From NCBI GenBank assembly GCA_900290245.1, contig OKRB01000057.1:1-64000 (forward strand): a stretch of 64,000 nucleotides of DNA. Direction: 5' to 3'. Of the stretch, positions 16,554 to 25,118 are shown one piece after another. This stretch comes from Candidatus Sulfuritelmatomonas gaucii (GTDB lineage: Bacteria > Acidobacteriota > Terriglobia > Terriglobales > Acidobacteriaceae). Position 1 is the first letter of the stretch, and each line of letters opens with the position of its first letter. The position numbers were made by a program, and so were the translations under genes. The notes beneath the pieces were generated by a model that had not been told where the DNA came from, made no database searches, and saw only the letters and a list, made by a program, of their open reading frames with translations.

Positions 16554-16576
16554 AATCATTACATATCATAATGATT
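16554..16576. promoter_or_regulatory. Probable MarR operator
   Basis: AATCATTA (16554-16561) and TAATGATT (16569-16576) form a perfect inverted repeat with a 7-nt spacer. It overlaps the ATG (16571) of the marR-like gene and lies in the divergent gap, as expected for an autoregulated MarR switch. Confidence 0.65.
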
Positions 16577-17137
16577 AATTCATGCAAAAATGGATTCATG
16601 AATTCCCGGAAACCTGAAACTCCGCCAATTTCAGTTGCGTTTATGCTGGCGCAGGTGGGGGGGCGTGCTGCCCAGGAGTTTGCCAAGGCATTGAGCCCGC
16701 TGGGATTAACCCCTCCGGATGCAGGCATTCTGCGCCTGTTGAGCTTGTCGCCCGGCATCAGCCAGCAGGAGCTGGCGCGCAGGCTGGGCATGCATGCCAG
16801 CCGCCTGGTGGCTGTGATCGACGCAATGGAAGAGCGAGGGCTGGTGGCTCGCGAGGCGAATTTGAGCGACCGGCGGCTCTACTCGCTGCAATTGAGCGAG
16901 GCAGGCCGCGCCACGCTGAGCGCGATCGCCCGCATCGCCCGGCAGCACGATGAAAGATTCTGCGCCGCGCTCAGCGAGGACGAGCGCAGCCAATTGCGCG
17001 GCTTGCTCGAAAAGCTGGCCACGAAACATGGGCTCGCGCCCGGGATTCATCCGGGATATCGGACGCTCCGGAGCTCGAGCATGGAGAATCGCGCGCCGGG
17101 GCAGAGCGGCAGCCAGGAGCGGGCGCAGAACGGATGA
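16571..17137 (+). CDS. MarR family transcriptional regulator
   Basis: A 188-residue winged-helix regulator. The DNA-binding region is LSPGISQQELARRLGMHASRLVAVIDAMEERGLV, given here as one helix-turn-helix span around residues 55-90, followed by the wing with DRRLYSLQLSEAG. It ends with an extra 30-residue tail. It is divergent from the membrane-protein operon. The ATG at 16571 lies inside the proposed operator; a second Met at 16598 could be the true start. Expected to repress both transcripts until a small ligand binds. Confidence 0.85.
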   Translation: MINSCKNGFMNSRKPETPPISVAFMLAQVGGRAAQEFAKALSPLGLTPPDAGILRLLSLSPGISQQELARRLGMHASRLVAVIDAMEERGLVAREANLSDRRLYSLQLSEAGRATLSAIARIARQHDERFCAALSEDERSQLRGLLEKLATKHGLAPGIHPGYRTLRSSSMENRAPGQSGSQERAQNG

Positions 17138-17155
17138 TTCGCGCGCCCTGTTTGC

Positions 17156-17998
17156 TCAGTGGATCCGAATGCTGCCTGAGCCGGTTCCGATGTGCATCAT
17201 CGGCCCGCCGCCGCCGATCTTGCCTGTCAGATGATGGCGTCCCATTGTCCCCTGGGTCGTGACCTCGCGATCGCAGTGCACGCTTCCCGAGCCGGACCCG
17301 GCATCGAGGTTCAGACCCACGTTGCCGGTCCATACTTCAACGCTGCCTGCGCCGGTGTCGATACGCCATTGCGCGTCCGGCGTTCCGCCAGCCTTGATGC
17401 TGCCCGAGCCGGTATGCGCGCGCAGGCCGCCATGCAGGTTCTTCAGCTCAATCGAGCCTGACCCTGTTGAGGCGGTCACATCGCCCTTACCCACCTGTTC
17501 GCCGTAGATCGTGCCCGAACCGGTGGACAGAGAGAATCCGCCTTGCAGGCCCGTGGCCCGGATGGAGCCGGAGCCGGTGCCTATTTTGGAGTCGGCGCCG
17601 ACGCCATCGTCGGTCACGTTACCCGAGCCTGTATTGGCTTTCAAGAACGAGTCAGGCGGGGCCTCGATCTCATAATCGATGCCGGTGTTTCGCAGCCTTC
17701 CATCGTGCACTCCAATGCGGACAATGTTGCCGGTCTGCTCGATCGGAGGGTGCGACGCAATCTCCCGCACCTGGTCGTCGTTTCCGCCCCAACTGGATTT
17801 GACTCGCCCGAAGATATGCACGTGGCCCGCGGGACCGGCGGTGAGATGAATTGAGCCCGAGCCCGTGGCCACGGTCAGGTCCACTCGGCCATTGACTGTC
17901 AAGTCGCGTTCAAATGTCGCCTCGGCGGACCATGCCGGAGCCGCTGCAAGGGCCGCGAACAGTGTTGAGGCCGCGATTCCCGCAAGAAGATTTTTCAT
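17156..17998 (-). CDS. DUF4097-like exported beta-repeat protein
   Basis: A 280-residue protein with a signal peptide (about 1-24, ending APAWSA) and a long parallel-beta repeat region in which TGSGS or TGSGT recurs about every 17-20 residues, at least nine times. This fits the DUF4097 head-repeat fold, a beta solenoid found on envelope proteins. A much longer open frame runs upstream to 19084, but only because it is antisense to the CorC gene. GAGGG before ATG 17998 and the signal peptide fix the start. Function unknown. Confidence 0.75.
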   Translation of the reverse strand: MKNLLAGIAASTLFAALAAAPAWSAEATFERDLTVNGRVDLTVATGSGSIHLTAGPAGHVHIFGRVKSSWGGNDDQVREIASHPPIEQTGNIVRIGVHDGRLRNTGIDYEIEAPPDSFLKANTGSGNVTDDGVGADSKIGTGSGSIRATGLQGGFSLSTGSGTIYGEQVGKGDVTASTGSGSIELKNLHGGLRAHTGSGSIKAGGTPDAQWRIDTGAGSVEVWTGNVGLNLDAGSGSGSVHCDREVTTQGTMGRHHLTGKIGGGGPMMHIGTGSGSIRIH

Positions 17999-18163
17999 AC
18001 CCATCCCTCGATTCGTTCCCGCTCGTTTTGATGCGCACCCTGCCCTTGAACAAACTACGCAACAGTCGCATCTCCAGTTCCCGGAGACGGCGCAAAGGGC
18101 AAGTGTGTGGTTCCTTCCTCCAATGTACGCCGATGGGTTGGATGGCAGGCTTCCGGCGAATGC

Positions 18164-18169
18164 TATTCT
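18164..18169 (+). promoter_or_regulatory. -10 box, very short leader
   Basis: TATTCT, 9 nt before the ATG at 18179. Confidence 0.4.
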
Positions 18170-18178
18170 CTGACCGGG

Positions 18179-19537
18179 ATGCACGAACTTCCGCTGTTCA
18201 AGCCGGTCGCCGTGGCCATGCTGATCCTGGCCAACGCCTATTTTGTGGCCGCCGAGTTCGCGCTGGTTTCGATCCGCGAGACCAGGGTGGAGCAGTTGCT
18301 TGCTTCGCGCGTGCCTGGGGCGCGAGCGGTGCGGCGCCTGCAGCAGAATCTCGACGACCTGCTGCCGGCCGTGCAGCTTGGGGTGACCCTTTGCTCGCTG
18401 GCGCTGGGCTGGGTGGGCGAGCCGCTGGCCGCGCAGATTCTTGAGGGTTGGATGGGTGGGCTTCCCCACGCGCAGATTTACGCCCACGTGACTGCCGTGG
18501 TGGTGGGATTTGCACTGATTACCTACTTCCACGTGGTGGCCGGCGAGTTGGTGCCAAAGGGTCTGGCCTTGCGGCGCGCCGAAGCGTTGGCTGTGGCGAT
18601 TGCGCCGCCCATGCTGGTGTTCATGGCAGTAGCGCGTCCCGCAGTGCGCCTGTTGAGCCGGTCGGCGGCGATGGTTTTGCGCGGATTCGATATTCCCTCC
18701 TCTCAGCGCGCCGCAAGCGTCCACTCCGCCGAAGAACTCAAGCTGATTGCGACCGCGGCACGCCGCCTGGGCCTGCTGCCCGAGTTTCAGGAAGTGCTGG
18801 TACACCGCGCCCTGGAACTGAGCGACGTGCAGGTGCGGGAGATCATGACTCCGCGGCAGAAGATCTTTTCTCTGCCTTCGAACATGTTGCTCGAGGAGGC
18901 GTACACGCGCGTCTTCAGCCGGCATCATTCGCGCATCCCGGTATATGACGCGGGCCGCGGTCCCGAACATGTTGTCGGCGCGGTGTATGCCCGGGACCTG
19001 GCGCGGCTGCTTTATTTCGGCAGGCCTGCCACATCGTCGCCCATCACACCGCAGACGGGATTGCGCCTGGCGCAGATCATGCACGAGGTGCTGGTTGTGC
19101 CCGAGACAAAATCAGCACTGGACTTGCTGCGCGACTTCAAGCAGCACCGGCGGCATTTGGCAATCGCAGTAGACGAGTACGGCTCAACTGTAGGCTTGGT
19201 GACCGCGGAGGACGCGATTGAGCAGCTCGCAGGTGAATTGGAAGATGAATTCGATACATCCCCGCATCCGGTGCTGAGCAGCGCGGGAGGCGCGGTGCTG
19301 ATGGACGGCACCGTGAACCTGCGTGACCTGGAGACACAGATGAAATGGAGCCTGCCGCGCGACGGCGGCGTGGAAACCCTGGCCGGGTTCGTACTCGCGC
19401 AGCTTGGCCACATTCCCGAACCGGGAGAATCGGTGGAGTATGAAGGGCGGCGGATGACGGTGACGGAGATGGAGGGACGCCGGATTGCGAAGATTCGCGT
19501 GGAGACGGTTGAGCCGGCGCTGCCTTCGACGGAGTAG
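18179..19537 (+). CDS. CorC/TlyC-type CNNM + CBS membrane protein
   Basis: A 452-residue protein with a CNNM transmembrane domain (about 1-190, VAMLILANAYFVAAEFALV at the start), a CBS pair (about 210-340, with VREIMTPRQKIFSL and YGSTVGLVTAEDAIEQLAGE) and a C-terminal CorC_HlyC domain. Such proteins are linked to Mg2+ or Co2+ efflux and were once annotated as haemolysins. ATG 18179 begins the hydrophobic segment and has a TATTCT box 9 nt upstream, so the in-frame GTG at 18107 is not needed. It is divergent from the DUF4097 gene. Confidence 0.88.
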   Translation: MHELPLFKPVAVAMLILANAYFVAAEFALVSIRETRVEQLLASRVPGARAVRRLQQNLDDLLPAVQLGVTLCSLALGWVGEPLAAQILEGWMGGLPHAQIYAHVTAVVVGFALITYFHVVAGELVPKGLALRRAEALAVAIAPPMLVFMAVARPAVRLLSRSAAMVLRGFDIPSSQRAASVHSAEELKLIATAARRLGLLPEFQEVLVHRALELSDVQVREIMTPRQKIFSLPSNMLLEEAYTRVFSRHHSRIPVYDAGRGPEHVVGAVYARDLARLLYFGRPATSSPITPQTGLRLAQIMHEVLVVPETKSALDLLRDFKQHRRHLAIAVDEYGSTVGLVTAEDAIEQLAGELEDEFDTSPHPVLSSAGGAVLMDGTVNLRDLETQMKWSLPRDGGVETLAGFVLAQLGHIPEPGESVEYEGRRMTVTEMEGRRIAKIRVETVEPALPSTE

Positions 19538-19649
19538 ATATCCGGGCACAAGTGTTGGAATTCTGGCGGTTTATCGTGTTCCGAATCGTGGAATTCTGGA
19601 CAGCGAAGGGCGCCGGCGGTAACTTGAAGATTGTACGGTTTCGTGCACG

Positions 19650-20753
19650 ATGGCTTCCCCAATCAGCACTCGAAATTATGGCGTTCTTGCGGCCGGTCAG
19701 GCTGTCGAAGCGTGGACTTTGACCGGCCGCAGCGGACTGCTGCTGGAGGTTATTACATTGGGTGGGATCGTGACGCGCCTGCTGGCGCCCGGACAAGACG
19801 GGAGGCTGGACGACGTTGTTCTGGGCTTCAACGATTTGGAGTCGTACCTCGCGGGCCATCCATATTTCAACGCAATCACGGGACGCGTGGCTGGGCGCAT
19901 TGCCAATGCGGCTTTTACGCTCGACGGCAGAACCTATCAACTTGCGCGAAACGATCCGCCGAATCATCTTCACGGAGGAGTCGAAGGGCTCGATAAGCGC
20001 ATCTGGCACCCTTCGCCGGTGAACCGCGCAGATGGCGCACCGTCATTGCGGCTCATGTATCGAAGTCCAGACGGCGAGGAAGGGTATCCGGGAAACGTGG
20101 ATGTTGCGGTGACCTACACGGTGACGGACAACAATGTTTTTCTGGTTGAGACGGAAGCGACGAGCGACCGGACGACTCCGTTCAGCCTGACGCACCACTC
20201 GTATTTCAACCTGGCTGGAGAAGGCTCGGGGACCGTGAGCGATCATCAAATTGCGATTTTCGCGGATCAGTTTGTGCCGGTCGATAAGTATTTGACGCCG
20301 CTCGGGCGGCTTGAATCGACGAAGCGCCATGGGAATGATTTCCGCGAGACGCGGCGGCTCAGCGAGGCGATTCCTTCGCTGTTTCAGCAGCACGGCTATC
20401 TGTACGCATTACCGGAGCATGGGAAGCAGGAGCGGGTCGTGGCAGCGCGCCTCGAAGAGGATGGCAGCAAGCGCGCATTGACCGTGTCGACGACGGAGAG
20501 GTATCTGCAGTTCTACACTGGAAGCCATTTGAACGGCACTCGCCCAGGAAAGTTAGGGAAGGCGTATGCACCTTTTTCGGGCGCCTGCCTGGAGTGTCAC
20601 GGGTATCCTGATTCTTCGAATGCGGCATTTCGCAAAGACACGCTTTTGCATCCCGGCGAAACACAGCGGCACTCGACGGCCTACGCATTTTCAGTGAAGG
20701 GCAACGGCGCCGGGACCATTGACCATACCCAACAGTACGGAGGAAAAGTCTAA
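19650..20753 (+). CDS. galM: Aldose 1-epimerase
   Basis: A 367-residue galactose mutarotase-like enzyme that interconverts alpha and beta anomers of aldoses. Catalytic and binding residues are in place: NHLHGG (about residue 110), THHSYFNL (His base, about 186) and the Glu in ECHGYPDSSN near the C-terminus. There is no signal peptide, so it is cytoplasmic. It leads a three-gene operon with the oxygenase fusion (20-nt gap) and a TIM-barrel isomerase, which points to catabolism of a specific sugar or cyclitol. A TACGGT box about 10 nt upstream could be the promoter. Confidence 0.9.
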   Translation: MASPISTRNYGVLAAGQAVEAWTLTGRSGLLLEVITLGGIVTRLLAPGQDGRLDDVVLGFNDLESYLAGHPYFNAITGRVAGRIANAAFTLDGRTYQLARNDPPNHLHGGVEGLDKRIWHPSPVNRADGAPSLRLMYRSPDGEEGYPGNVDVAVTYTVTDNNVFLVETEATSDRTTPFSLTHHSYFNLAGEGSGTVSDHQIAIFADQFVPVDKYLTPLGRLESTKRHGNDFRETRRLSEAIPSLFQQHGYLYALPEHGKQERVVAARLEEDGSKRALTVSTTERYLQFYTGSHLNGTRPGKLGKAYAPFSGACLECHGYPDSSNAAFRKDTLLHPGETQRHSTAYAFSVKGNGAGTIDHTQQYGGKV

Positions 20754-20773
20754 GCCATGCAAGCGAGGCAACC

Positions 20774-23068
20774 ATGAGCCAAAACGCTGCGATTCTCGAG
20801 AAACCGGTTCCTCGCCCCGACTACAGTTTGACCGGCGTGAATTCGACGCTGGCGATTGAGAAGGGGCTGGCCGAGGCCGACTGGTACCAGTGCCAGGTGC
20901 CGCGCGCGACGATGCGCGAGCTGCTGGTGCGGCGCGACGGGCCGGCAATCCGCGACACGATTCTGTGGTTCGTGCTGCTCGTCGGATTGGGCATTTTGAC
21001 GTGGAAGCTGTGGGGCACGTGGTGGGTCGTGCTTCCCTATGCCATGTACGCGGTGCTCTATGGCACCAGTTCCGATTCACGTTGGCATGAATGTGGCCAC
21101 GGAACCGCGTTCCGATCTGACTGGATGAATATCGCGATTTACGAAATCGCGTCGTTTATGGTGATGCGAGAATCTGTGCTCTGGCGCTGGAGTCACAACC
21201 GTCACCACAGCGACACCATTATTGTGGGGCGCGACCCGGAGATTCAGGTTCCCCGGCCGCCGGATCTTCTCGCGCTGGTTCTGAGCCTTTTTGCCGTGGG
21301 CGTCTATCGCAACCATTTCACGAGCCTGGTCCGGCACGCGCTGGGACGTATCCCCGATAGTGAACGAAGCTTTATTCCCGAAACCGAGTTTGCAAGGGTT
21401 TATCGCAACGCGCGAATCTATCTGGCAATCTATGCAGTGGTCATTGCCGGAGCTGTCCTCTGGCATAGCTGGATTCCGATCTTCTTGTTCGTGCTGCCGC
21501 AATTCTTTGGCACCTGGCTCATGATTATCCATAACACCCCGCAGCACGCCGGACTGGCGGAGAATGTTCTCGACCATCGGCTCAATTGCCGCACGGTCTA
21601 CATGAATCCCATCAGCCGGTTCATCTACTGGAACATGAATTACCACGTGGAACACCACATGTTCCCACTGGTGCCATATCACGCGCTGCTCCGGCTGCAT
21701 GCGACGGTGAAGGACGATTGCCCTCCGCCATATCCCTCCATCCTTTCTGCGTGGCGCGAAATTCTTCCAACTGTTTTGCGCCAGAGGAAGGATCCCGCAT
21801 ACCACGTGAAGCGCAAGCTGCCCGAGCCTAAGGCGCGTACTCGCGAAGCCTGCTTCGCCCCAGAGGCTGAGCCCGATGCCGGGGGCTGGGTTCAAGTGTG
21901 CGCCGCCGCGGACTTGCGAATTGCGGACGCTATTCGCTTCGATCACTCGCGCAAAACGTATGCGCTCTACCGCGACGAGGAGGGGAAGCTTTACGCGACG
22001 GACGGACTCTGCACGCACGGCAATACGCACCTTTCAGACGGACTGGTGAAAGGCGGAATCATTGAGTGCCCGAAGCACAACGGGCGATTCCATCTGGTTG
22101 ACGGGTCGCCGGCACGGGCGCCGGTTTGCCGCGGCCTGGCCACGTATCCGGTGGTGGAGCGCGATGGCCGGATCTTTGTGGACGTGGTGCATGCGGGCGG
22201 TGTGGGGGCGCGCGCGCATACGACCTTCAAGTTTCGCGTGGTCAGCAACCGGAGCGTGGCCACGTTTATCAAGGAGCTCGTGCTCGAACCGGAAATTGCC
22301 GCGGAAGACGGCGCGGCTGCACTTGCCTTCACGCCCGGCGACTATCTGCAGCTGGACATTCCGGCTTACGATTCCATCCGCTTCAGCGAATTCGACATTC
22401 CGGAACCTTTCGCGACGGTGTGGAGGAACCAGCATGTCTTCGATCTGGAAGCACGGAACCCGCAGCCGGGGAAGCGCAACAACTACTCGCTCGCCGGGAA
22501 TCCACGCACAGAGCGGCAACTGCGGTTTAATGTGCGCATCGCCACGCCGCCGCCGGGCCAGGACTGCGCGCCGGGCGTGGGATCGAGTTACGTGTTCAGC
22601 CTGAAACCGGGCGATACGGTCACGGCGATCGGCCCGTTCGGCGATTTTCACATCAAGCCGACGCAGCACGAGATGGTGTACATCGGCGGCGGAGCGGGCA
22701 TGGCTCCGTTACGCGCGCACCTCTCGCATCTGCTTGAAACCGAAAGCTCGGCACGCAAGATCACTTACTGGTATGGCGCGCGCTCCCGGCAGGAGATCTT
22801 CTACGAGGAGTACTTCAGAAAGCTCGAAGAACATCATCCGAATTTTTCGTTTCATCTCGCGCTTTCGTCGCCGCTAGAAGACGACAACTGGATGGGGCCT
22901 GTCGGGTTCATTCACGAAGTGGTGCTCGAACAGTACCTGCGCGACCATCCCAGTCCCGAAGGCGCGGAGTACTACCTTTGCGGGCCGCCGATGATGATCA
23001 AGGCGTGCAACCGGATGCTCAAGTTGCTCGGCGTTGCAGAGAAGCAGATTGCGTACGACGAGTTCTAG
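20774..23068 (+). CDS. Desaturase-like oxygenase / Rieske ferredoxin / NqrF-like reductase fusion
   Basis: A 764-residue, three-part protein. Residues 60-335 are a membrane di-iron fatty-acid-desaturase domain with His clusters HECGH (105-109), HNRHH (141-145) and HVEHH (291-295), plus HNTPQH (253-258). Residues 370-475 are a Rieske [2Fe-2S] domain with CTH (413-415) and CPKH (432-435). Residues 483-764 are an FAD/NAD reductase like the C-terminus of NqrF, with NNYSLAGNP (569-577), IGGGAGMAPLRAH and YLCGPPMM. The plant-type [2Fe-2S] domain of NqrF is absent and seems replaced by the Rieske domain. Together these match MocD, MocE and MocF of rhizopine catabolism in one chain. It should carry electrons from NADH through FAD and Rieske to the di-iron site. 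The second gene of an operon with sugar enzymes, so a hydroxylated or demethylated sugar-like substrate is more likely than a fatty acid; this is inference. Confidence 0.88.
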   Translation: MSQNAAILEKPVPRPDYSLTGVNSTLAIEKGLAEADWYQCQVPRATMRELLVRRDGPAIRDTILWFVLLVGLGILTWKLWGTWWVVLPYAMYAVLYGTSSDSRWHECGHGTAFRSDWMNIAIYEIASFMVMRESVLWRWSHNRHHSDTIIVGRDPEIQVPRPPDLLALVLSLFAVGVYRNHFTSLVRHALGRIPDSERSFIPETEFARVYRNARIYLAIYAVVIAGAVLWHSWIPIFLFVLPQFFGTWLMIIHNTPQHAGLAENVLDHRLNCRTVYMNPISRFIYWNMNYHVEHHMFPLVPYHALLRLHATVKDDCPPPYPSILSAWREILPTVLRQRKDPAYHVKRKLPEPKARTREACFAPEAEPDAGGWVQVCAAADLRIADAIRFDHSRKTYALYRDEEGKLYATDGLCTHGNTHLSDGLVKGGIIECPKHNGRFHLVDGSPARAPVCRGLATYPVVERDGRIFVDVVHAGGVGARAHTTFKFRVVSNRSVATFIKELVLEPEIAAEDGAAALAFTPGDYLQLDIPAYDSIRFSEFDIPEPFATVWRNQHVFDLEARNPQPGKRNNYSLAGNPRTERQLRFNVRIATPPPGQDCAPGVGSSYVFSLKPGDTVTAIGPFGDFHIKPTQHEMVYIGGGAGMAPLRAHLSHLLETESSARKITYWYGARSRQEIFYEEYFRKLEEHHPNFSFHLALSSPLEDDNWMGPVGFIHEVVLEQYLRDHPSPEGAEYYLCGPPMMIKACNRMLKLLGVAEKQIAYDEF

Positions 23069-23109
23069 ATCCCCGAGCGAATACCGGCGCTACATGGAGG
23101 AGATTTTGC

Positions 23110-23961
23110 ATGACGGAAGAGCGCGATACGCGACTGCGCGTGTACATGAACATTCAGGCGCTCGACAGCATGCCGCAGAAACCGGCTGGGGGATTACAGG
23201 CGCTTCGCGATGCCGGCTACGAAGGTGTGCAGTTTATCCAGCCAATCGATCATGCGCGCAAGAACCAAGCGCAAGCCATGGGCCTGGGTGTGTGCGGCAG
23301 CGGGCGCGTGAATACGCCTGCTGAAGCAGCGCCGCTGGCGAAGGAAGCACGCGAAGAAGGGCTGGAATGCCTGACGCTTCACGTGGGCTGGGGCGCGGAG
23401 AGCGATGAGGAGGCCGGTAAGCTGATTGGCGCCGTGCTCGACGCGGCGGCGAAATACTCGATCCCCCTCTATCCCGAAACGCATCGCGCTACGATCTTTC
23501 AGGACCCCTGGCGGACGGTGCAATTTCTCACGCGTTTTCCTGAGCTTGAATTCAACGGGGATTTTTCGCATTGGTACACGGGAACCGAGATGGTGTACGG
23601 CGGGTTCGAGAACAAGCTGGAGTTCATTCGGCCGGTGCTGGGCCGTATAGGCTTTTTGCATGGGCGCATCGGAAACCCGGGCTGCATGCAGGTAGACGTT
23701 GGTGACGGCGGCGCGGAGGGACGCCCTTATGTGGATCACTTTCGCGCGCTCTGGACCGAGTCGTTCCTGGGGTTCCTGCGCAGAAGGCCATTGCTCGACC
23801 GGTTCTGCTTTGCTCCGGAGCTGCTGGGCCCGGAATATTACTATGCGCGGGTCTTCGAGGGCCGGGAAGAGTCCGATCGCTGGCAACAGTCGCTGGTGCT
23901 GGCGCGCATTGCGCGCGAGTGCTTTGCCGAGGCACGGCGGCGCTGGACGTGCGAGGCCTAG
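23110..23961 (+). CDS. Sugar phosphate isomerase/epimerase-like TIM barrel
   Basis: A 283-residue AP-endonuclease-2/IolE-like TIM barrel. The likely metal ligands are spaced as in the family: Glu in YPETHRA, Asp in NGDFSHW, His in FLHGRIG and Glu in FAPELLG. The frame extends back into the previous gene; ATG 23110 has GGAGGAG 9 nt upstream and a normal N-terminus. The 41-nt gap from the oxygenase fusion indicates one operon. Relatives isomerise or dehydrate sugars and inositols. The substrate is not predictable from sequence, but it probably acts in the same pathway as the fusion. Confidence 0.8.
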   Translation: MTEERDTRLRVYMNIQALDSMPQKPAGGLQALRDAGYEGVQFIQPIDHARKNQAQAMGLGVCGSGRVNTPAEAAPLAKEAREEGLECLTLHVGWGAESDEEAGKLIGAVLDAAAKYSIPLYPETHRATIFQDPWRTVQFLTRFPELEFNGDFSHWYTGTEMVYGGFENKLEFIRPVLGRIGFLHGRIGNPGCMQVDVGDGGAEGRPYVDHFRALWTESFLGFLRRRPLLDRFCFAPELLGPEYYYARVFEGREESDRWQQSLVLARIARECFAEARRRWTCEA

Positions 23962-24020
23962 GGCGGTTTCGGAAATTCTGGGTCCGGTCAAAGCAATGGC
24001 CTAGGTCGGCGCTTCTTCCA

Positions 24021-24064
24021 CCCACGGACGAAGACCTGTCCGCGGGGACCCCGGTCTTGGGGTC
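24021..24064. repeat. REP-like double hairpin
   Basis: CCCACGGAC (24021-24029) pairs with GTCCGCGGG (24038-24046) with one mismatch; then GACCCC (24047-24052) pairs with GGGGTC (24059-24064). No T run. It occupies the 260-base gap after the isomerase gene. Confidence 0.5.
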
Positions 24065-24223
24065 GCGCCGATTCGGGGGTCTTGAGTGCCGATACACCAT
24101 TTCCGAAACCGCTGCAGCCGGCCTGACCACCGCGCAATCGGTTTACCCGGCATATTCTTCATTCATCTCGGGTTCATGATCGGGGCGTGCAATTGCAGCC
24201 CACATCGACGAAAATAGAATGGA

Positions 24224-25015
24224 ATGAATTCTTCACACAGTACCGCAGAGCGGTCGGCGCCTGCGCAGACAAAAATCAAAAAGTGGACGGCCGAAGAGTT
24301 CGAGCGGCTGGTCTTCGAGTGCAAGCCAAAGGTTGCGGTCTTTGATTGCGACGGAACCCTTTGGAGCGGCGACGCGGGTTATGGTTTCATGGCCTGGACG
24401 CTGGAGCAGGGCCTGGTGTCGCGCTCGACGCACGACTGGCTTGACAACCGCTATCGCGCCTATCGCGGAGGCAATGTGAGCGAAGATGCGATGTGCGGCG
24501 AGATGGTGCAGATGTACGCGGGCCTGCGCGATGAGGAATTGCGCGCCGCAGCTGCGCGCTACGTAGATCTCTTCGTGCGCAAGCGCGTGTTCGCCGAAAT
24601 GTCCGCGCTGGTGGCCAGGATGCAGCAGGCCGGCATCGAGCTGTGGGCGGTGAGCTCGACCAACCGCTGGGTGATCGAGGAAGGTTTGCGCGATTTCGGG
24701 TTTCCCGGCAAGCGCATTCTGGCGGCAGAAGTCCGCGTCAAAAACGGGATCATTACCGGCGAGTTGGTTGACGTGCCCACGGGCCCGGCGAAGGCGACCG
24801 CGCTCAGGCGCGCAGGATTGCCCGCGCCCGATGAAGTTTTCGGCAACTCGGTACACGATCTGGCGATGCTGGAGATGGCACGCTGCCCGTTCCCGGTGAA
24901 TCCGTCGCCGGCCTTGCTTGAGGCGGCGGCGAAAAAAGGCTGGGGCTACTTCAGGCCGCAGGGCGCAGAAGGCATTGAGGCTGCCGTCGCGGGAGAATCG
25001 GGCCTGATCTCCTGA
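24224..25015 (+). CDS. HAD-IB phosphatase, SerB-like
   Basis: A 263-residue HAD subfamily IB phosphatase. Motif I is FDCDGTLWSGD, motif II is AVSSTNRWV, motif III Lys is in GPAKATAL and motif IV is GNSVHDLAML, where Asp is preceded by His instead of the usual Gly-Asp pair. It resembles phosphoserine phosphatase, but the divergent cap makes the substrate uncertain. It starts at ATG 24224 and stands alone between the REP-like hairpins and mutT. Confidence 0.78.
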   Translation: MNSSHSTAERSAPAQTKIKKWTAEEFERLVFECKPKVAVFDCDGTLWSGDAGYGFMAWTLEQGLVSRSTHDWLDNRYRAYRGGNVSEDAMCGEMVQMYAGLRDEELRAAAARYVDLFVRKRVFAEMSALVARMQQAGIELWAVSSTNRWVIEEGLRDFGFPGKRILAAEVRVKNGIITGELVDVPTGPAKATALRRAGLPAPDEVFGNSVHDLAMLEMARCPFPVNPSPALLEAAAKKGWGYFRPQGAEGIEAAVAGESGLIS

Positions 25016-25106
25016 AGGGCCAGGGCTTCAGCGCTTAGTATGCGGGCTGGCTGGATTTCCGCATCGGCGATGCCAATTCTTTCGCCTGATATCTCTTTGC
25101 CCCGTT

Positions 25107-25112
25107 TACACT
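25107..25112 (+). promoter_or_regulatory. -10 box, leaderless
   Basis: TACACT with 6 nt to the GTG start at 25119. Confidence 0.55.
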
Positions 25113-25118
25113 CGAGTT

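Noticed and set aside
18000-19084. Minus-strand open frame extending the DUF4097 gene to 642 residues
   Set aside because: The extra part is antisense to the CorC-type gene and has no protein-like pattern; the signal peptide begins at 17998.
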